Position numbers and translations under genes: made by a program. Below the pieces are notes generated by a model. The model was not told the origin of the DNA, made no database searches, and saw only the letters and a list, made by a program, of their open reading frames with translations. Source: a virus. From it: a stretch of 64,000 nt of DNA. Below, in pieces: positions 21,259 through 30,532 of the stretch. The stretch covers positions 1 through 64,000 of the IMG/VR virus record IMGVR_UViG_3300027759_003827. The stretch is one strand, 5' to 3'. How positions within the stretch are numbered: position 1 is the stretch's first letter; each line of letters starts with the position of its first letter.

Positions 21259-22019
21259 AATAAGGTTCTTATATCAATAATGTTATCTAATGCTTTTGCT
21301 GCGTCTTTGTAACTATCTTTAGACTCTTCTTCTGCATCTTCTGTATACTGCCAGTTAAAATAAAGTTCGTCTACTGGTTTAAAGCCGTAGAACTCATGAA
21401 CCTGCTTTTGGGTCTTTACTACATTACTTCCATTCCAGTTTTGACCTATAAAGATAAATCCTGATTCAATATCTTTTACTATATTTCTCTCTCCTAAAGT
21501 ACTATGTCTATTCTCTATCCAATCTAGTCTTTCAATTAGTTTTTGATAATAAGCATTTGTCTGTCCCCATCTAATGGATCCTAAGAATACTACTACATGA
21601 GATTCTAATAAAGGAGTTACTACTTTCCAGAGCTCATCGTCTTCGTTATGAAAAGAAGCCCAGCATCTTAAATGCCCTGATGGATTCTTAGCAGGATCTT
21701 TTTCTTTACAGTCTCTAGTTCCGCAGCTATTGCCGTCGTTATTAGATACATTTCCTTCACATTCATATATCTTTAACTTAGATACATCTACTAGAATACA
21801 TCTGTGTGCACCTAAAGATCTTTGAATTACTTCTGCAATACGGGTAGATTTAGGGCTATCGTGTAGATCTTTTCTTGCATACTCACCTCTATTTGAAGTA
21901 GTTATAAGTAAAACCTTGCCTTTCGTATTTAAATATTTAACTGCTTTTTCGAGCTGTTTTTTAAACCTAGTATCCGGAACAATGTTTGCTTCTAACAATA
22001 AATCTGCTATTCTTCTCAT
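21255..22019 (-). CDS. Flavodoxin-fold NADPH-dependent FMN reductase-like protein
   Basis: 254 residues. KVLLITTSNRGEYARKD then SPKSTRIAEVIQRSL gives the flavodoxin start with an FMN-phosphate loop; VVVFLGSIRWGQTNAYYQKL and LIERLDWIENRHSTLGE fit FMN-reductase relatives known in phages. A Cys cluster CEGN...CGTRDCKEKD...RCW (about 87-122) is like that of iron-sulfur flavoproteins. Probably transfers electrons; partner unknown (class II RNR or a radical enzyme are candidates). Class B box upstream. Confidence 0.72.
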   Translation of the reverse strand: MRRIADLLLEANIVPDTRFKKQLEKAVKYLNTKGKVLLITTSNRGEYARKDLHDSPKSTRIAEVIQRSLGAHRCILVDVSKLKIYECEGNVSNNDGNSCGTRDCKEKDPAKNPSGHLRCWASFHNEDDELWKVVTPLLESHVVVFLGSIRWGQTNAYYQKLIERLDWIENRHSTLGERNIVKDIESGFIFIGQNWNGSNVVKTQKQVHEFYGFKPVDELYFNWQYTEDAEEESKDSYKDAAKALDNIIDIRTLL

Positions 22020-22022
22020 ACC

Positions 22023-22030
22023 TATAAATA
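22023..22030 (-). promoter_or_regulatory. Class B box (ATATTTATA)
   Basis: TATTTATA on the minus strand 4 bases before the ATG at 22019; A replaces the leading C of the usual box. Confidence 0.4.
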
Positions 22031-22031
22031 T

Positions 22032-23279
22032 TTAAAATACATTCTTGAACCATGGTTTAATTATCTCTTTCTTCTCTAAGCTATTAACCGTTAATGTAAA
22101 TATATCAAACTGGTATTTGCCTGGTGTCTCTACTGTATCTAAAATTTGAGGTATTTGCTTTATAAAGCTTCTATAATGCGCTTCGGTTAAAGTCTTTGCG
22201 TCGAATTCTACTATTATATTTTCTTTTGGAGTAGTATGCTTATAATGTTTAAATTTACTCTTTAGATCAAACATAGTCTCTTTATGTTCCGTTTCATAAT
22301 AAGCTGCCTCTATTATACCCATTTCGTCGTCAGTATATAAAATATCGCACCAAGGTTCTAAAGCCATAACTACATCCAAGGTAGCGTTCTTAATTACAAA
22401 AGCTGTTTCGTATCTATTAGGTACTATTGGTTTCATATTCTCATCATGAAGAACATCTGTATGCCATTTTCTCCACCACTCTCTAAATTTATTATTTCTT
22501 AAATCTAAATACTCTTGAGAGTCTTTTGGTTTATACCAAATCGTTCCATCAGGTAAAGGTATCTCTCTTTCAATCTCTATTCCGTCTTTAAATCTACTAC
22601 CTCTACAGGTCATATGATATACAAATGCATCTCTTGATTGAATAAATTCATACCCTGCAAGGAACATTCTATTAAAAATATCTGAATCTTCTAACTCCAT
22701 TGGTGCAAATAATAAATCATGTCCGCCTATTGCTATAAAATCATTTTTGTTTATAGCCCAAGGCGCAAAGATACCCTCTGAGGTTATACCTCTATACTCT
22801 GTCTCTTTGCTTTTAACAAATTCGTCAAACTCTTCCTGCTTAGCTGTAAACTCATCCGGTTCCATACCAAAGTCTTTTACGAACTTCTCAGGTCCAGGAG
22901 GATGTAAAGGAGGTTCTATTCTAGTTGCACTTACGACTACTCCTGGCTTTAAATGCTTTAATACATTCTTAACATAATTCTCAGTTATAACCATATCGCT
23001 ATGTAAGATAGAAATAATCTCAGTAGGAGCTAACTCTATACCTTTATCGTAAAGAACAGTATGTCCTACTCTCTCTTTACTTTCGTTTCTATATGCTATA
23101 ACTTTCTCATCCCATTTAGCTGTATGCTCTATCCACTCCCAAGTCTTATCTGTTGAAGCATCATCTAGTAGTACGATGTAGTGCTCATCAGAATGATACT
23201 TTCTAATAGACCTATAGGCCTGTAGAGCGTATTTCTGATTATTTCTAACTGGAATTATAAATGTAATCTCTTGATTCAT
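22032..23279 (-). CDS. Family 2 glycosyltransferase, two-part
   Basis: 415 residues. FIIPVRNNQKYALQAYRSI at the start, LLDDASTDKTWEW (37-49), ISILHSDMVITENYV (about 89-103) with a DxD-like HSDM, and the acceptor site AINKNDFIAIGGHDLLFAPM are GT2 features. The C-terminal 130 residues are unassigned. It is the last gene of the 22-36 kb glycan locus, one base after GDP-mannose dehydratase. Confidence 0.85.
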   Translation of the reverse strand: MNQEITFIIPVRNNQKYALQAYRSIRKYHSDEHYIVLLDDASTDKTWEWIEHTAKWDEKVIAYRNESKERVGHTVLYDKGIELAPTEIISILHSDMVITENYVKNVLKHLKPGVVVSATRIEPPLHPPGPEKFVKDFGMEPDEFTAKQEEFDEFVKSKETEYRGITSEGIFAPWAINKNDFIAIGGHDLLFAPMELEDSDIFNRMFLAGYEFIQSRDAFVYHMTCRGSRFKDGIEIEREIPLPDGTIWYKPKDSQEYLDLRNNKFREWWRKWHTDVLHDENMKPIVPNRYETAFVIKNATLDVVMALEPWCDILYTDDEMGIIEAAYYETEHKETMFDLKSKFKHYKHTTPKENIIVEFDAKTLTEAHYRSFIKQIPQILDTVETPGKYQFDIFTLTVNSLEKKEIIKPWFKNVF

Positions 23280-23280
23280 A

Positions 23281-24255
23281 TTAAATTGCTTTACGTAACT
23301 GTACCATCCAATACTCGATCATTTCGTCCATCATAGTTTCAAAGGTATATTCCGGCGCCCATCCTAAGGCTTTAATTCTAGTTGGGTCTCCTTTTAAGTA
23401 AGGAAGCTCTTCTGGTCTTAAAAACTTATTATCTTGTTTAACATACTCTTTATAATCCATATTCAACTTACTAAATACATACTCACACATATCTCTTACT
23501 GATCTAGTCTCGCCTGTAGCTACTACCCAATCACCTGCTTGAGGTTGCTGTAAAATTAAATGCATTGCCCTTACATAGTCTTTTGAATGACCCCAATCTC
23601 TATAAGCATCTAAGTTACCTAATACTAAATCTTTTCTCTGCCCTAAATAAATCTCTACAGCAGACTTAACTACTTTATTAGTTACAAAGTTAGAACCTCT
23701 TCTAGGTGATTCATGGTTAAATAAGATACCATTCGATGCATGTAACTTATAAGCATTACGATAGTTTCTTACAATGTTGTATCCAAATACCTTTGTACAT
23801 CCGTAAGGTGATACTGGAGTCATTGGAGTAGACTCTCTCTGATATCCATCAGCATCTACAGAGCTACCAAACATTTCTGAACTGCTAGCTTGATAAAACT
23901 TAGCTGTAGGACAAGAGCGTCTATAAGCCTCCAATACATTTAATACTCCTACTGCATTTGTTTGAGCAGTAAATTGAGGTATGTCGTAGCTAATACGAAC
24001 ATGGCTTTGTGCAGCTATGTTATAAATCTCATCAGGCTGTACCTTATCAAGTAAATGTTCTATGCTAGATTGATCTAATAAATCGCCGTAAGAGACGTGT
24101 AATCTCTCTTTTACTTTTTCTAAACGGCTTTGTTGATTTTCTGGTATTGAATTACGTCTAATAATCCCGTGTACTTCGTATCCCATTTCTAGTAAGTACT
24201 CTGCTAAATAACTTCCGTCCTGGCCGGCTATACCGGTAATAAAGGCTTTCTTCAT
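23281..24255 (-). CDS. gmd: GDP-mannose 4,6-dehydratase
   Basis: 324 residues, normal length. GIAGQDG (8-14) binds NADP, SSSEMFG (124-130) and Y151xxxK155 (SPYGCTK) form the SDR active site, and NHESPRRGSNFVT and RDWGHSKDYVRA fit GMD substrate-binding stretches. It converts GDP-mannose to GDP-4-keto-6-deoxymannose, the entry to GDP-fucose, rhamnose and perosamine. It overlaps the aminotransferase gene by 4 bases, which points to an amino sugar (perosamine type) as the product. Confidence 0.95.
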   Translation of the reverse strand: MKKAFITGIAGQDGSYLAEYLLEMGYEVHGIIRRNSIPENQQSRLEKVKERLHVSYGDLLDQSSIEHLLDKVQPDEIYNIAAQSHVRISYDIPQFTAQTNAVGVLNVLEAYRRSCPTAKFYQASSSEMFGSSVDADGYQRESTPMTPVSPYGCTKVFGYNIVRNYRNAYKLHASNGILFNHESPRRGSNFVTNKVVKSAVEIYLGQRKDLVLGNLDAYRDWGHSKDYVRAMHLILQQPQAGDWVVATGETRSVRDMCEYVFSKLNMDYKEYVKQDNKFLRPEELPYLKGDPTRIKALGWAPEYTFETMMDEMIEYWMVQLRKAI

Positions 24256-24842
24256 TTTTTAAATATTTCCATTTGTGTTAAATCGGGCCAATCATTTACA
24301 GTCCATTGTCTTGGTTCTGTTTCAATAGCCCTTGGTAATTTGTCTATTCCTAATTGAGCTGTTTCAGGTGTCATATAGTAATGGTACCCTACAGTATCTA
24401 TGTTTTGATCTCTCCAAGGTATGTTAGGTAACCTACCATCGTAAGACATCTTCTTAATCTGCTCTGCAGCATGAGAATTATCTACAAGTAAGATACCTCC
24501 TCTACCTAAAGATAAGTGTTTTTGGTATTGAAAACTAATTCCCATAAAAGTATTTGGTATATAACTTTTAGGCTTCCATAATACAGCTGCATCGATGATG
24601 CCTGCAGCTAGGTAGTAGTAATCTACCCAATTCTCTTCTTTCCAACATAGTTCTAAATTTAGCTTCTGAGCTAGAAAAGGAATAGAGAGATAGGTATTCT
24701 TTGGTACGCTAATTAATTTAGCATCTGTATAGCGTAAAGCTAGTTCAATACCGTGTGTACAACTATCAACTGCGACAGCATAAGGAGCTCCAAAGAACTC
24801 TGCTATCTTATTTTCAAACTCTGTTACTACATTGAAGTTCAT
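24252..24842 (-). CDS. Compact DegT/DnrJ/EryC1-type sugar aminotransferase
   Basis: 196 residues, about half the usual 370. The N-terminus (FENKIAEFFGAPYAVAVDSC then THGIELAL) and FQYQKHLSLGRGGILLVDN (104-122, with the PLP Lys at about 108) are clear DegT features. The C-terminal substrate-binding part is mostly missing; it ends soon after LGIDKLPRA. Placed directly upstream of gmd, it probably aminates GDP-4-keto-6-deoxymannose to GDP-perosamine, alone or as a dimer. Confidence 0.8.
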   Translation of the reverse strand: MNFNVVTEFENKIAEFFGAPYAVAVDSCTHGIELALRYTDAKLISVPKNTYLSIPFLAQKLNLELCWKEENWVDYYYLAAGIIDAAVLWKPKSYIPNTFMGISFQYQKHLSLGRGGILLVDNSHAAEQIKKMSYDGRLPNIPWRDQNIDTVGYHYYMTPETAQLGIDKLPRAIETEPRQWTVNDWPDLTQMEIFKK

Positions 24843-24845
24843 AGC

Positions 24846-25751
24846 TTATTTATTTTGTAAGTAAGTCTTTACGTTGTTCTCATCATTACACCACTTTATT
24901 GCATACTGTCCTTCTAGAGGTCTAGAGAACATTGGATGATAATGCTTACTACATCCTTTAAAGAAGTAATGGTTTGCTTGAGTCAAACGTGTCTTAGTGA
25001 AATCAGTTACACCTTCTACATTACAGCCCCCGTGTAGCATATTAGCTGCCCATATTAAGGCTTGTCCCTTTTTAAGCTTTACTGTATACTTTTCTGCTTT
25101 TTTAGCTTTTACCAAGTCAATTAAGAATTGCTCATACTTTGCATAGTTTACAGCTTCTCCGTTTTCAATTTCATCTGGATGAGGTAAGTTTAAGTTATGG
25201 TACTCGTATAAAGGCCATTTATGACTTCCTGGTACGATACTTAATGATCCGTTTGTTTCATCTACATCTTCAAGAGCGACCCAAACCCCTACCATCCATA
25301 ATGCAGGTACAGTATGAAAGTGTATAATGTCACTGTGTAGAGGTTGATTGCTTCCTTTTATAAAGTTAATAGTCGAGAAGGGAAATGGTTCCTTGTCGTA
25401 CAAGAAAGATAAAGTATCTAATACAGCTGGATTTACAGTAAGGTTTGCAATTGCATCACTCTTTCTCCAGTGTTCAAAAATTCTTCTACTATCAGAATAG
25501 GTAAAGTGGTCTGCATGGTACTTTGTAGAATCATCTCCAAGTGCTGTATACATGTCTTTTACAGTGTTATCTATTTCTTCATCTGTTAGCTTCGTATCGA
25601 CGATAAGGTATCCTTTTTCGTGGTACTGTACGCACATCTCTTTTTGTTCTGGTGTTAGAGTTGTATCCTTTTCTAAAATATCATAAAAGAAAGGAGACTC
25701 TATCCAAGGTATGTCTAGAGCGTGCTTGTCAGTAAAGTAATTTGTACTCAT
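24846..25751 (-). CDS. PhyH-type Fe(II)/2-oxoglutarate dioxygenase
   Basis: 301 residues. LHSDIIHF holds the HxD iron site (H139, D141), MLHGG gives H240, and TRLTQANHYFF gives R255 for 2-oxoglutarate. The phytanoyl-CoA dioxygenase family hydroxylates many substrates, including acyl groups and sugars' acyl side chains. Inside a locus with KAS III and SDR genes it may hydroxylate an acyl group destined for a sugar. Substrate is inference. Confidence 0.85.
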   Translation of the reverse strand: MSTNYFTDKHALDIPWIESPFFYDILEKDTTLTPEQKEMCVQYHEKGYLIVDTKLTDEEIDNTVKDMYTALGDDSTKYHADHFTYSDSRRIFEHWRKSDAIANLTVNPAVLDTLSFLYDKEPFPFSTINFIKGSNQPLHSDIIHFHTVPALWMVGVWVALEDVDETNGSLSIVPGSHKWPLYEYHNLNLPHPDEIENGEAVNYAKYEQFLIDLVKAKKAEKYTVKLKKGQALIWAANMLHGGCNVEGVTDFTKTRLTQANHYFFKGCSKHYHPMFSRPLEGQYAIKWCNDENNVKTYLQNK

Positions 25752-25774
25752 AGTTTATTATTTAAAATTTTATA

Positions 25775-26419
25775 TTATAATCCGCCGTCTATTCTTAAAT
25801 TAACACCGCATACATATTCGTTATCTACTATATAGTTAACTGTGTTATAAAGCTCTTCAATGCTTCCCCATCTCTTCAAGCCTATTTTCTCTTTAGCCAT
25901 TTCTTGATATTTCTCTTCTACTCTATGACACATTCCTCCATCCCAATATCCTAACTGAATACTGTTACAAGTTATGCCGTACTTTATATTTTCTTTGTTA
26001 GCGTTACTTATAAATCTATCTACAAATGCTTTTGTTGCACAGTAGATTGAATTCTTAGGTACGTTTAATTCAGAAAATACCGATGAGATAGATATAATCC
26101 TTCCGTACTTCTTCTCTATCATTTTAGGTAAGCATGTTGATACGATATTAATATTTCCTTTTATGTTAACATCAATCATATCATTAATTGACTTTTGATC
26201 CTCTTCGTTAATCTTACTTAAGAAAACATCGTATTTTAAACCGCTCATGTTTAATACTATATCAAACTCATAATCGGTAAAAAAGCTTTTTAACTCTTCA
26301 AAAGAAGTTACATCTACATTCTTACTTCCAAGAGCAGTAACTTGATACTTCTGCTCTAGAAAAGGAATTAGCTTTTGACCAACTCCTCCTGTTGCTCCAA
26401 ATACTACTATCTTTTTCAT
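25775..26419 (-). CDS. SDR oxidoreductase, FabG-like
   Basis: 214 residues. GATGGVG (8-14) is the nucleotide site and Y126xxxK130 (SIYCATK) with SSVF (112-115) forms the SDR triad. Length and C-terminal VCGVNLRIDGGL fit 3-oxoacyl reductases or related sugar SDRs. Adjacent (2 bases) to KAS III, so the likely job is to reduce the 3-oxoacyl product. Confidence 0.85.
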   Translation of the reverse strand: MKKIVVFGATGGVGQKLIPFLEQKYQVTALGSKNVDVTSFEELKSFFTDYEFDIVLNMSGLKYDVFLSKINEEDQKSINDMIDVNIKGNINIVSTCLPKMIEKKYGRIISISSVFSELNVPKNSIYCATKAFVDRFISNANKENIKYGITCNSIQLGYWDGGMCHRVEEKYQEMAKEKIGLKRWGSIEELYNTVNYIVDNEYVCGVNLRIDGGL

Positions 26420-26420
26420 A

Positions 26421-27371
26421 TTATCTAATATACTTTAATAATGTAACTCCCCATACCCAACCTGATCCTACTGCTGGCATTATTAAAACGTCTCCGTTCT
26501 TTATTTTATCTTCCCTATAAGCTTTATCTAAAGCCATTGGAATAGATGCACCAGCTGTATTAGCGAAGTTAGTCATATTAAAGATAACCTTTTCTAATGG
26601 GAAATCCAAAATTTCTGATGTTTTAAATAAAACTCTATGTCCAGGTTGATGAGGTATCATCAAATCTATATCTTCGTTCGTTAAACTATGATTGTCCATC
26701 ATTCTCTTAATGGAATCCGGCAGTACTTTAGTAGCGAACTCATATACTGCACCTGCATTCATATTAAAATTCTCCCCGTGATAACAGGTAAATGAATCGC
26801 TAGGAGCAGTTTCGGTTCCAGTTCCGTCTCCGTATATTTCTGTATCAACCCAAGCGCCTTCTATTTTAGATAAGATAACTGCACCTGCACCGTCTCCAAA
26901 GAAAACACAGCTTCTATTACTCCAATCTGTATTCTTAGAGTAAGCATCTGCTCCAATCAATAAAACATTTTTATATTGTCCTGTACTTACTAGGTTAGTT
27001 GCTAGTTGCATACCGTAAACAAATCCTCCACATACTGCATTTATATCAAAAGCCGGTCTTTTTAAATCTAGTTTACCGGCAGTTATACAGGCAGTAGAAG
27101 GAGCTATTCTATCTGGACTAGATGTTGCTACTATAATTAGATCGATATCTTCTTTATCAAGCCCTGCATCTGCAATTGCATTTAAAGCTGCTTGATAGGC
27201 TAAATCAGAAGGTAGTTCGTCTGTAACAATACGTCTTTTATTTATACCTAAGTTCTTAGAAATCCATTCAGAGGTTGTACCTACGTTAAGGTCTTCTATA
27301 TTCTTATTAGGAATCTCTTGCATTGGAACATAAGAACCAATTCCTTTTATACCTACGTTATCTAGTTTCAT
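26421..27371 (-). CDS. 3-oxoacyl-ACP synthase III (KAS III)-like
   Basis: 316 residues, normal length. The Cys-His-Asn triad is present at C114 (NAVCGGF), H241 (PHQPG) and N271 (NFANTAGASIP). The PHQPG differs from the PHQAN of standard FabH. Such enzymes join an acyl-CoA to malonyl-ACP. Between a FabG-like reductase and a hexapeptide acyltransferase, it probably builds a short 3-hydroxyacyl group for an amino sugar, as seen in some Flavobacterium O-antigens, rather than bulk fatty acids. Confidence 0.88.
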   Translation of the reverse strand: MKLDNVGIKGIGSYVPMQEIPNKNIEDLNVGTTSEWISKNLGINKRRIVTDELPSDLAYQAALNAIADAGLDKEDIDLIIVATSSPDRIAPSTACITAGKLDLKRPAFDINAVCGGFVYGMQLATNLVSTGQYKNVLLIGADAYSKNTDWSNRSCVFFGDGAGAVILSKIEGAWVDTEIYGDGTGTETAPSDSFTCYHGENFNMNAGAVYEFATKVLPDSIKRMMDNHSLTNEDIDLMIPHQPGHRVLFKTSEILDFPLEKVIFNMTNFANTAGASIPMALDKAYREDKIKNGDVLIMPAVGSGWVWGVTLLKYIR

Positions 27372-27374
27372 AGC

Positions 27375-27920
27375 TTATTTAATTTCAATGTTATAGCCTA
27401 ATGCTTTTGCATACTCTGCAATTTTATCCTTTCTTCTACTCTTTAAAGGCTTAGCAGGACTTCCTATATAAACTGTCCAAGGTTCTATATTCTTATTAAC
27501 AAAAGAATTAGCGCCTATTACAGCTCCTTGTCCTATTGTTACACCTGGACTAATTACTACATTAGTTCCTATAGTAACAAACTCTTCAATAACTATAGGC
27601 TCCATTATAACTTCATCTCTATATTCATCCGGTACCATTGGATTTGCTAATCCTTCTCCCATATGCTTCTCTGATGCACAAATTATTCTACACCCAGCTG
27701 CTATACCGCTAAAGTGTCCTACAGTTAGGGAAGTTTTTGGTCCTCCAATAATAGTAACATAGGGTCCTATATGAACATAATCGCCAATCGTTAAAGCAGT
27801 CGTACAGTAGAACCCGCTATCAATTGCACAGTTACTTCCTATCTCAACTAGCTGAGGTCTTTTTATCTCTACGTTAGGACTAACAAAGACATTTGTTCCT
27901 ATACCTTTAATATTATGCAT
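27375..27920 (-). CDS. Hexapeptide-repeat (left-handed beta helix) acyltransferase
   Basis: 181 residues from the ATG at 27918-27920. Repeated [LIV]-G-x4 units run through it (VEIGSNCAIDSGF, LTIGDYVHIGPYVTI, VTIGTNVVISPGVTIG, AVIGANSFVNKNI) with the usual IGSPAKPLKSR end. Such trimeric enzymes acetylate or acylate sugar amines. The 4-amino group made by the DegT enzyme is a natural target. Confidence 0.9.
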   Translation of the reverse strand: MHNIKGIGTNVFVSPNVEIKRPQLVEIGSNCAIDSGFYCTTALTIGDYVHIGPYVTIIGGPKTSLTVGHFSGIAAGCRIICASEKHMGEGLANPMVPDEYRDEVIMEPIVIEEFVTIGTNVVISPGVTIGQGAVIGANSFVNKNIEPWTVYIGSPAKPLKSRRKDKIAEYAKALGYNIEIK

Positions 27921-27924
27921 TTTA

Positions 27925-28542
27925 TTATTCTTTTGTCCAAGCCTCCCATACAAACGGATAGCTGTATTTTAATTTAAATCCTCTTACTTTTAATCCTTCA
28001 TGAATAACTTCTTTTCTTTCTCTATCATTTTCAATTCCTAAATGAAACTGAACCTGTAGAGTTTTAATTCTATCTATAATTCCAGTTTCTAACATATTTT
28101 CTAAAATAGGATACTCATCTCCTTCTATATTCATCTGTAAGAGGTTTACTTCTTTAATATCCCATTCATTTAATATACGATTTAAAGTTCTAAATTCAAC
28201 CTCTACCGGTATACTACTTTCTGCATTAGAAGAAGATCCATCATCGCTAAGGTATATTATTCCTTTTTTATCTTCTACTCCAACTCCTACGTTTAATAAA
28301 TGTATACTACTTCGGTCTTTAAACTTATCAACCATTTGATTATAGAACTTTTCTATAGGTTCTATAGCATATACGTTACATTGAAACTTACTGTGTATTT
28401 GAGTAGCCCAAACTCCAGTAAAGCCTCCTAACTCTACGACAGTAGAATTTGTACTTAAGTTATGGTTCAGGATATGAGTATAATCTCCCTCATGATCTCT
28501 CCACAAAGCGAGATGATAGTTATCTAAAGTTAATTCAGGCAT
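27925..28542 (-). CDS. FkbM-family methyltransferase
   Basis: 205 residues. VVELGGFTGVWAT, VYAIEPIEKFYNQM and LLQMNIEGDEYPIL match the FkbM fold (motif I, motif II acid, and the NIEG-x-E loop). These enzymes O-methylate sugars or glycosides. In this locus it probably caps a sugar residue. Confidence 0.88.
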   Translation of the reverse strand: MPELTLDNYHLALWRDHEGDYTHILNHNLSTNSTVVELGGFTGVWATQIHSKFQCNVYAIEPIEKFYNQMVDKFKDRSSIHLLNVGVGVEDKKGIIYLSDDGSSSNAESSIPVEVEFRTLNRILNEWDIKEVNLLQMNIEGDEYPILENMLETGIIDRIKTLQVQFHLGIENDRERKEVIHEGLKVRGFKLKYSYPFVWEAWTKE

Positions 28543-28951
28543 CTAAAAAAGTTTTATCAAGAGCTTGTCCTTCGTAAGGTCCAGTCTTATATTCATATAC
28601 TAAGGTATTATCTTCTAGGATAAGGTAATTATGTCCTCCTTGTAGAGTAAAGCTAGCATCTCCTACTTCTAGTACTGGAGTTGCAAGGATAGTATTATCT
28701 AAGTCGTAGAAAGTACATTGAACTTTACCTTGAACTACTATCCAGCTCTCTTGAGCTATAACTAATCTATCTCTCTGCTTCCAAATATGCCTATGAGGTC
28801 TAAATGTTTTACCCTCTTCCATATTAAGAATAGAGCATTGAATAAAGTTCTCTTCAGATACTACATCCTGTCTTCCAGGTAGCATATCTTCTTTTCTTAC
28901 AACGATATGTAATAAAGTTTCTGGTTCAATCTTTGAGTATATTTTCTCCAT
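28535..28951 (-). CDS. Cupin-fold protein, WbuC-like
   Basis: 138 residues. FRPHRHIWKQ with a His pair, SWIVVQGKVQCTF and GGHNYLILEDNTLVYEYKTG then PY form the two cupin motifs. WbuC-type cupins lie in O-antigen clusters and have no proven reaction. An ATG overlap of 8 bases with the FkbM gene. Confidence 0.75.
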   Translation of the reverse strand: MEKIYSKIEPETLLHIVVRKEDMLPGRQDVVSEENFIQCSILNMEEGKTFRPHRHIWKQRDRLVIAQESWIVVQGKVQCTFYDLDNTILATPVLEVGDASFTLQGGHNYLILEDNTLVYEYKTGPYEGQALDKTFLDA

Positions 28952-28952
28952 A

Positions 28953-29783
28953 TTATATTTTTATCCAATTATTAGGTATTAAATCTTCTGTATTTAAATG
29001 AGCATAAACCGGACCAAACCAAGTTGCAGGTGCAACTACTTTCTTGTTGGGGTTAGCGTTTAAATAAGCAGCCCACCAACTAAAAGAGCTATTAGCGATA
29101 ATACTATCTCCGCATAGACTCATTATATAGAAATCCATCCAATCTACCCCGGAAGTATAGAAATGCTTATTAGGTATAAAGTCTAAGAGCTTTTTACTTT
29201 CTTCTAAATCATCACTGAAGACAAGGTAAGTTCTATTTTCTCCAATTTCTTTTACAGCTTGTTCATAAAACTCTCTAGTAATTAATGGATGATGATCTGG
29301 AAACTGAGTGTAATCTCCTCTACGTACGTGTAAGAAAGCTAAGTCACTTACATTAGGAATAAATTCTCGTATTTGAGCTTCTATTTCGTCTGTAGCTTTA
29401 AAAAGGTCTACTATCTTATCCTTATGTTTCTCAAAATACTTTTCACTTTGAAACTGTCCGTCTAATAATAAACTAGTTCCTGGAGTATATGGAATAGGGC
29501 TATAATTAAAGCTAGGCTCTGTATGGGTAGTATAAGGAGTTGGAAGTTTATCTATAAACTGAACATTTCTTAAAATATTACTGTAGTATACTCTGTAGTC
29601 AACATATCCTTGAGTAGCTGGCCTCCCTAAGCTTCCAGGTATGTAATGTATATCGCTAGGTCTAATAAACTCATTAGAGAAAATATAATCAACATTATTA
29701 TCCCATGCAGCACTAATTGATGCTGCTAGTTTAAACATAACATTACCTATTCCTCCTCTATGATTTGTGCTTATGTAATTCAT
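28953..29783 (-). CDS. Alpha-1,2-fucosyltransferase-like (GT11)
   Basis: 276 residues. GGIGNVMFKLAA, FLHVRRGDYTQFPDHHPL, TYLVFSDDLEE and ANSSFSWWAAYLNANPN follow GT11 order exactly: N-terminal GGxGNxxF, HxRRGDY donor loop, FSDD, and SxFSWWAAYL. The donor is normally GDP-fucose; here the GDP-sugar made via gmd may be used. Overlaps the next gene by 4 bases. Confidence 0.92.
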   Translation of the reverse strand: MNYISTNHRGGIGNVMFKLAASISAAWDNNVDYIFSNEFIRPSDIHYIPGSLGRPATQGYVDYRVYYSNILRNVQFIDKLPTPYTTHTEPSFNYSPIPYTPGTSLLLDGQFQSEKYFEKHKDKIVDLFKATDEIEAQIREFIPNVSDLAFLHVRRGDYTQFPDHHPLITREFYEQAVKEIGENRTYLVFSDDLEESKKLLDFIPNKHFYTSGVDWMDFYIMSLCGDSIIANSSFSWWAAYLNANPNKKVVAPATWFGPVYAHLNTEDLIPNNWIKI

Positions 29784-30532
29784 AATCTTTGCAAAGGTTT
29801 TAAATTTCTAATAAGGCTTTCGACTCTCTTCTGCTCCTCTAATCTAGATTTACTTTCTGATCCAGAATCATCTCCTGAATTATAAACGTATACTGGTTGA
29901 TCAAATCTAATAATTCTATCTTTACCAGCCATTTCAACCATCGGCATACACATAGCAAAGTCTGCTGTAATATTCCAATACTTACCTGTCTCCGGATTAA
30001 TTAAATACTCTTGAGGTACTTTATCAAATAACCATGCTTTATAAGTCTTTAAATGACTATAGGCAAAGGGACTCTGTCTTATATTATTATCATCAGGTAA
30101 GTGCATATGAAAATGACCTCCTACTTTACCTGAAGGATACTCTATGTAATGTCCGTAAGTCATCCACACATTAGGATCTTGATAAGCTTCATTTAGATAA
30201 TCGAAGACGAAAGGATGTAATAGCCAATCATCTGCATCTACTTCTACTATAATATCGTCTGGATTTACTAGATTACGTTCTTTAAGTTTATTGTAGCAAT
30301 ACATAAAATTGCTTATTTGACTATCTTTATCCTCGTTAGTTATGATATGAAACCTTTCATCTTGTGAAATACTTCTATATAACTCCCAAATAGTTTTATC
30401 TTGTGATACATCATATGCATAAGCTGCAAGAAAGTTTTTATAGGATTGTTGCTTAATACTATTAACATTAAAGCCAACCCACTTCTCTTTGTTATAAACT
30501 GTCGATATAAGTATAAACCTATTCTGTATCAT
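29780..30532 (-). CDS. GT-A-fold (family 2-like) glycosyltransferase
   Basis: 250 residues. ISTVYNKEKWVGFNVNSI at the start, IIVEVDADDWLLHPFVFD (about 92-109, DxD) and the acceptor segment GKYWNITADFAMCMPMVEMA are GT2 hallmarks. Overlaps the next gene by 14 bases. Confidence 0.85.
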   Translation of the reverse strand: MIQNRFILISTVYNKEKWVGFNVNSIKQQSYKNFLAAYAYDVSQDKTIWELYRSISQDERFHIITNEDKDSQISNFMYCYNKLKERNLVNPDDIIVEVDADDWLLHPFVFDYLNEAYQDPNVWMTYGHYIEYPSGKVGGHFHMHLPDDNNIRQSPFAYSHLKTYKAWLFDKVPQEYLINPETGKYWNITADFAMCMPMVEMAGKDRIIRFDQPVYVYNSGDDSGSESKSRLEEQKRVESLIRNLKPLQRL

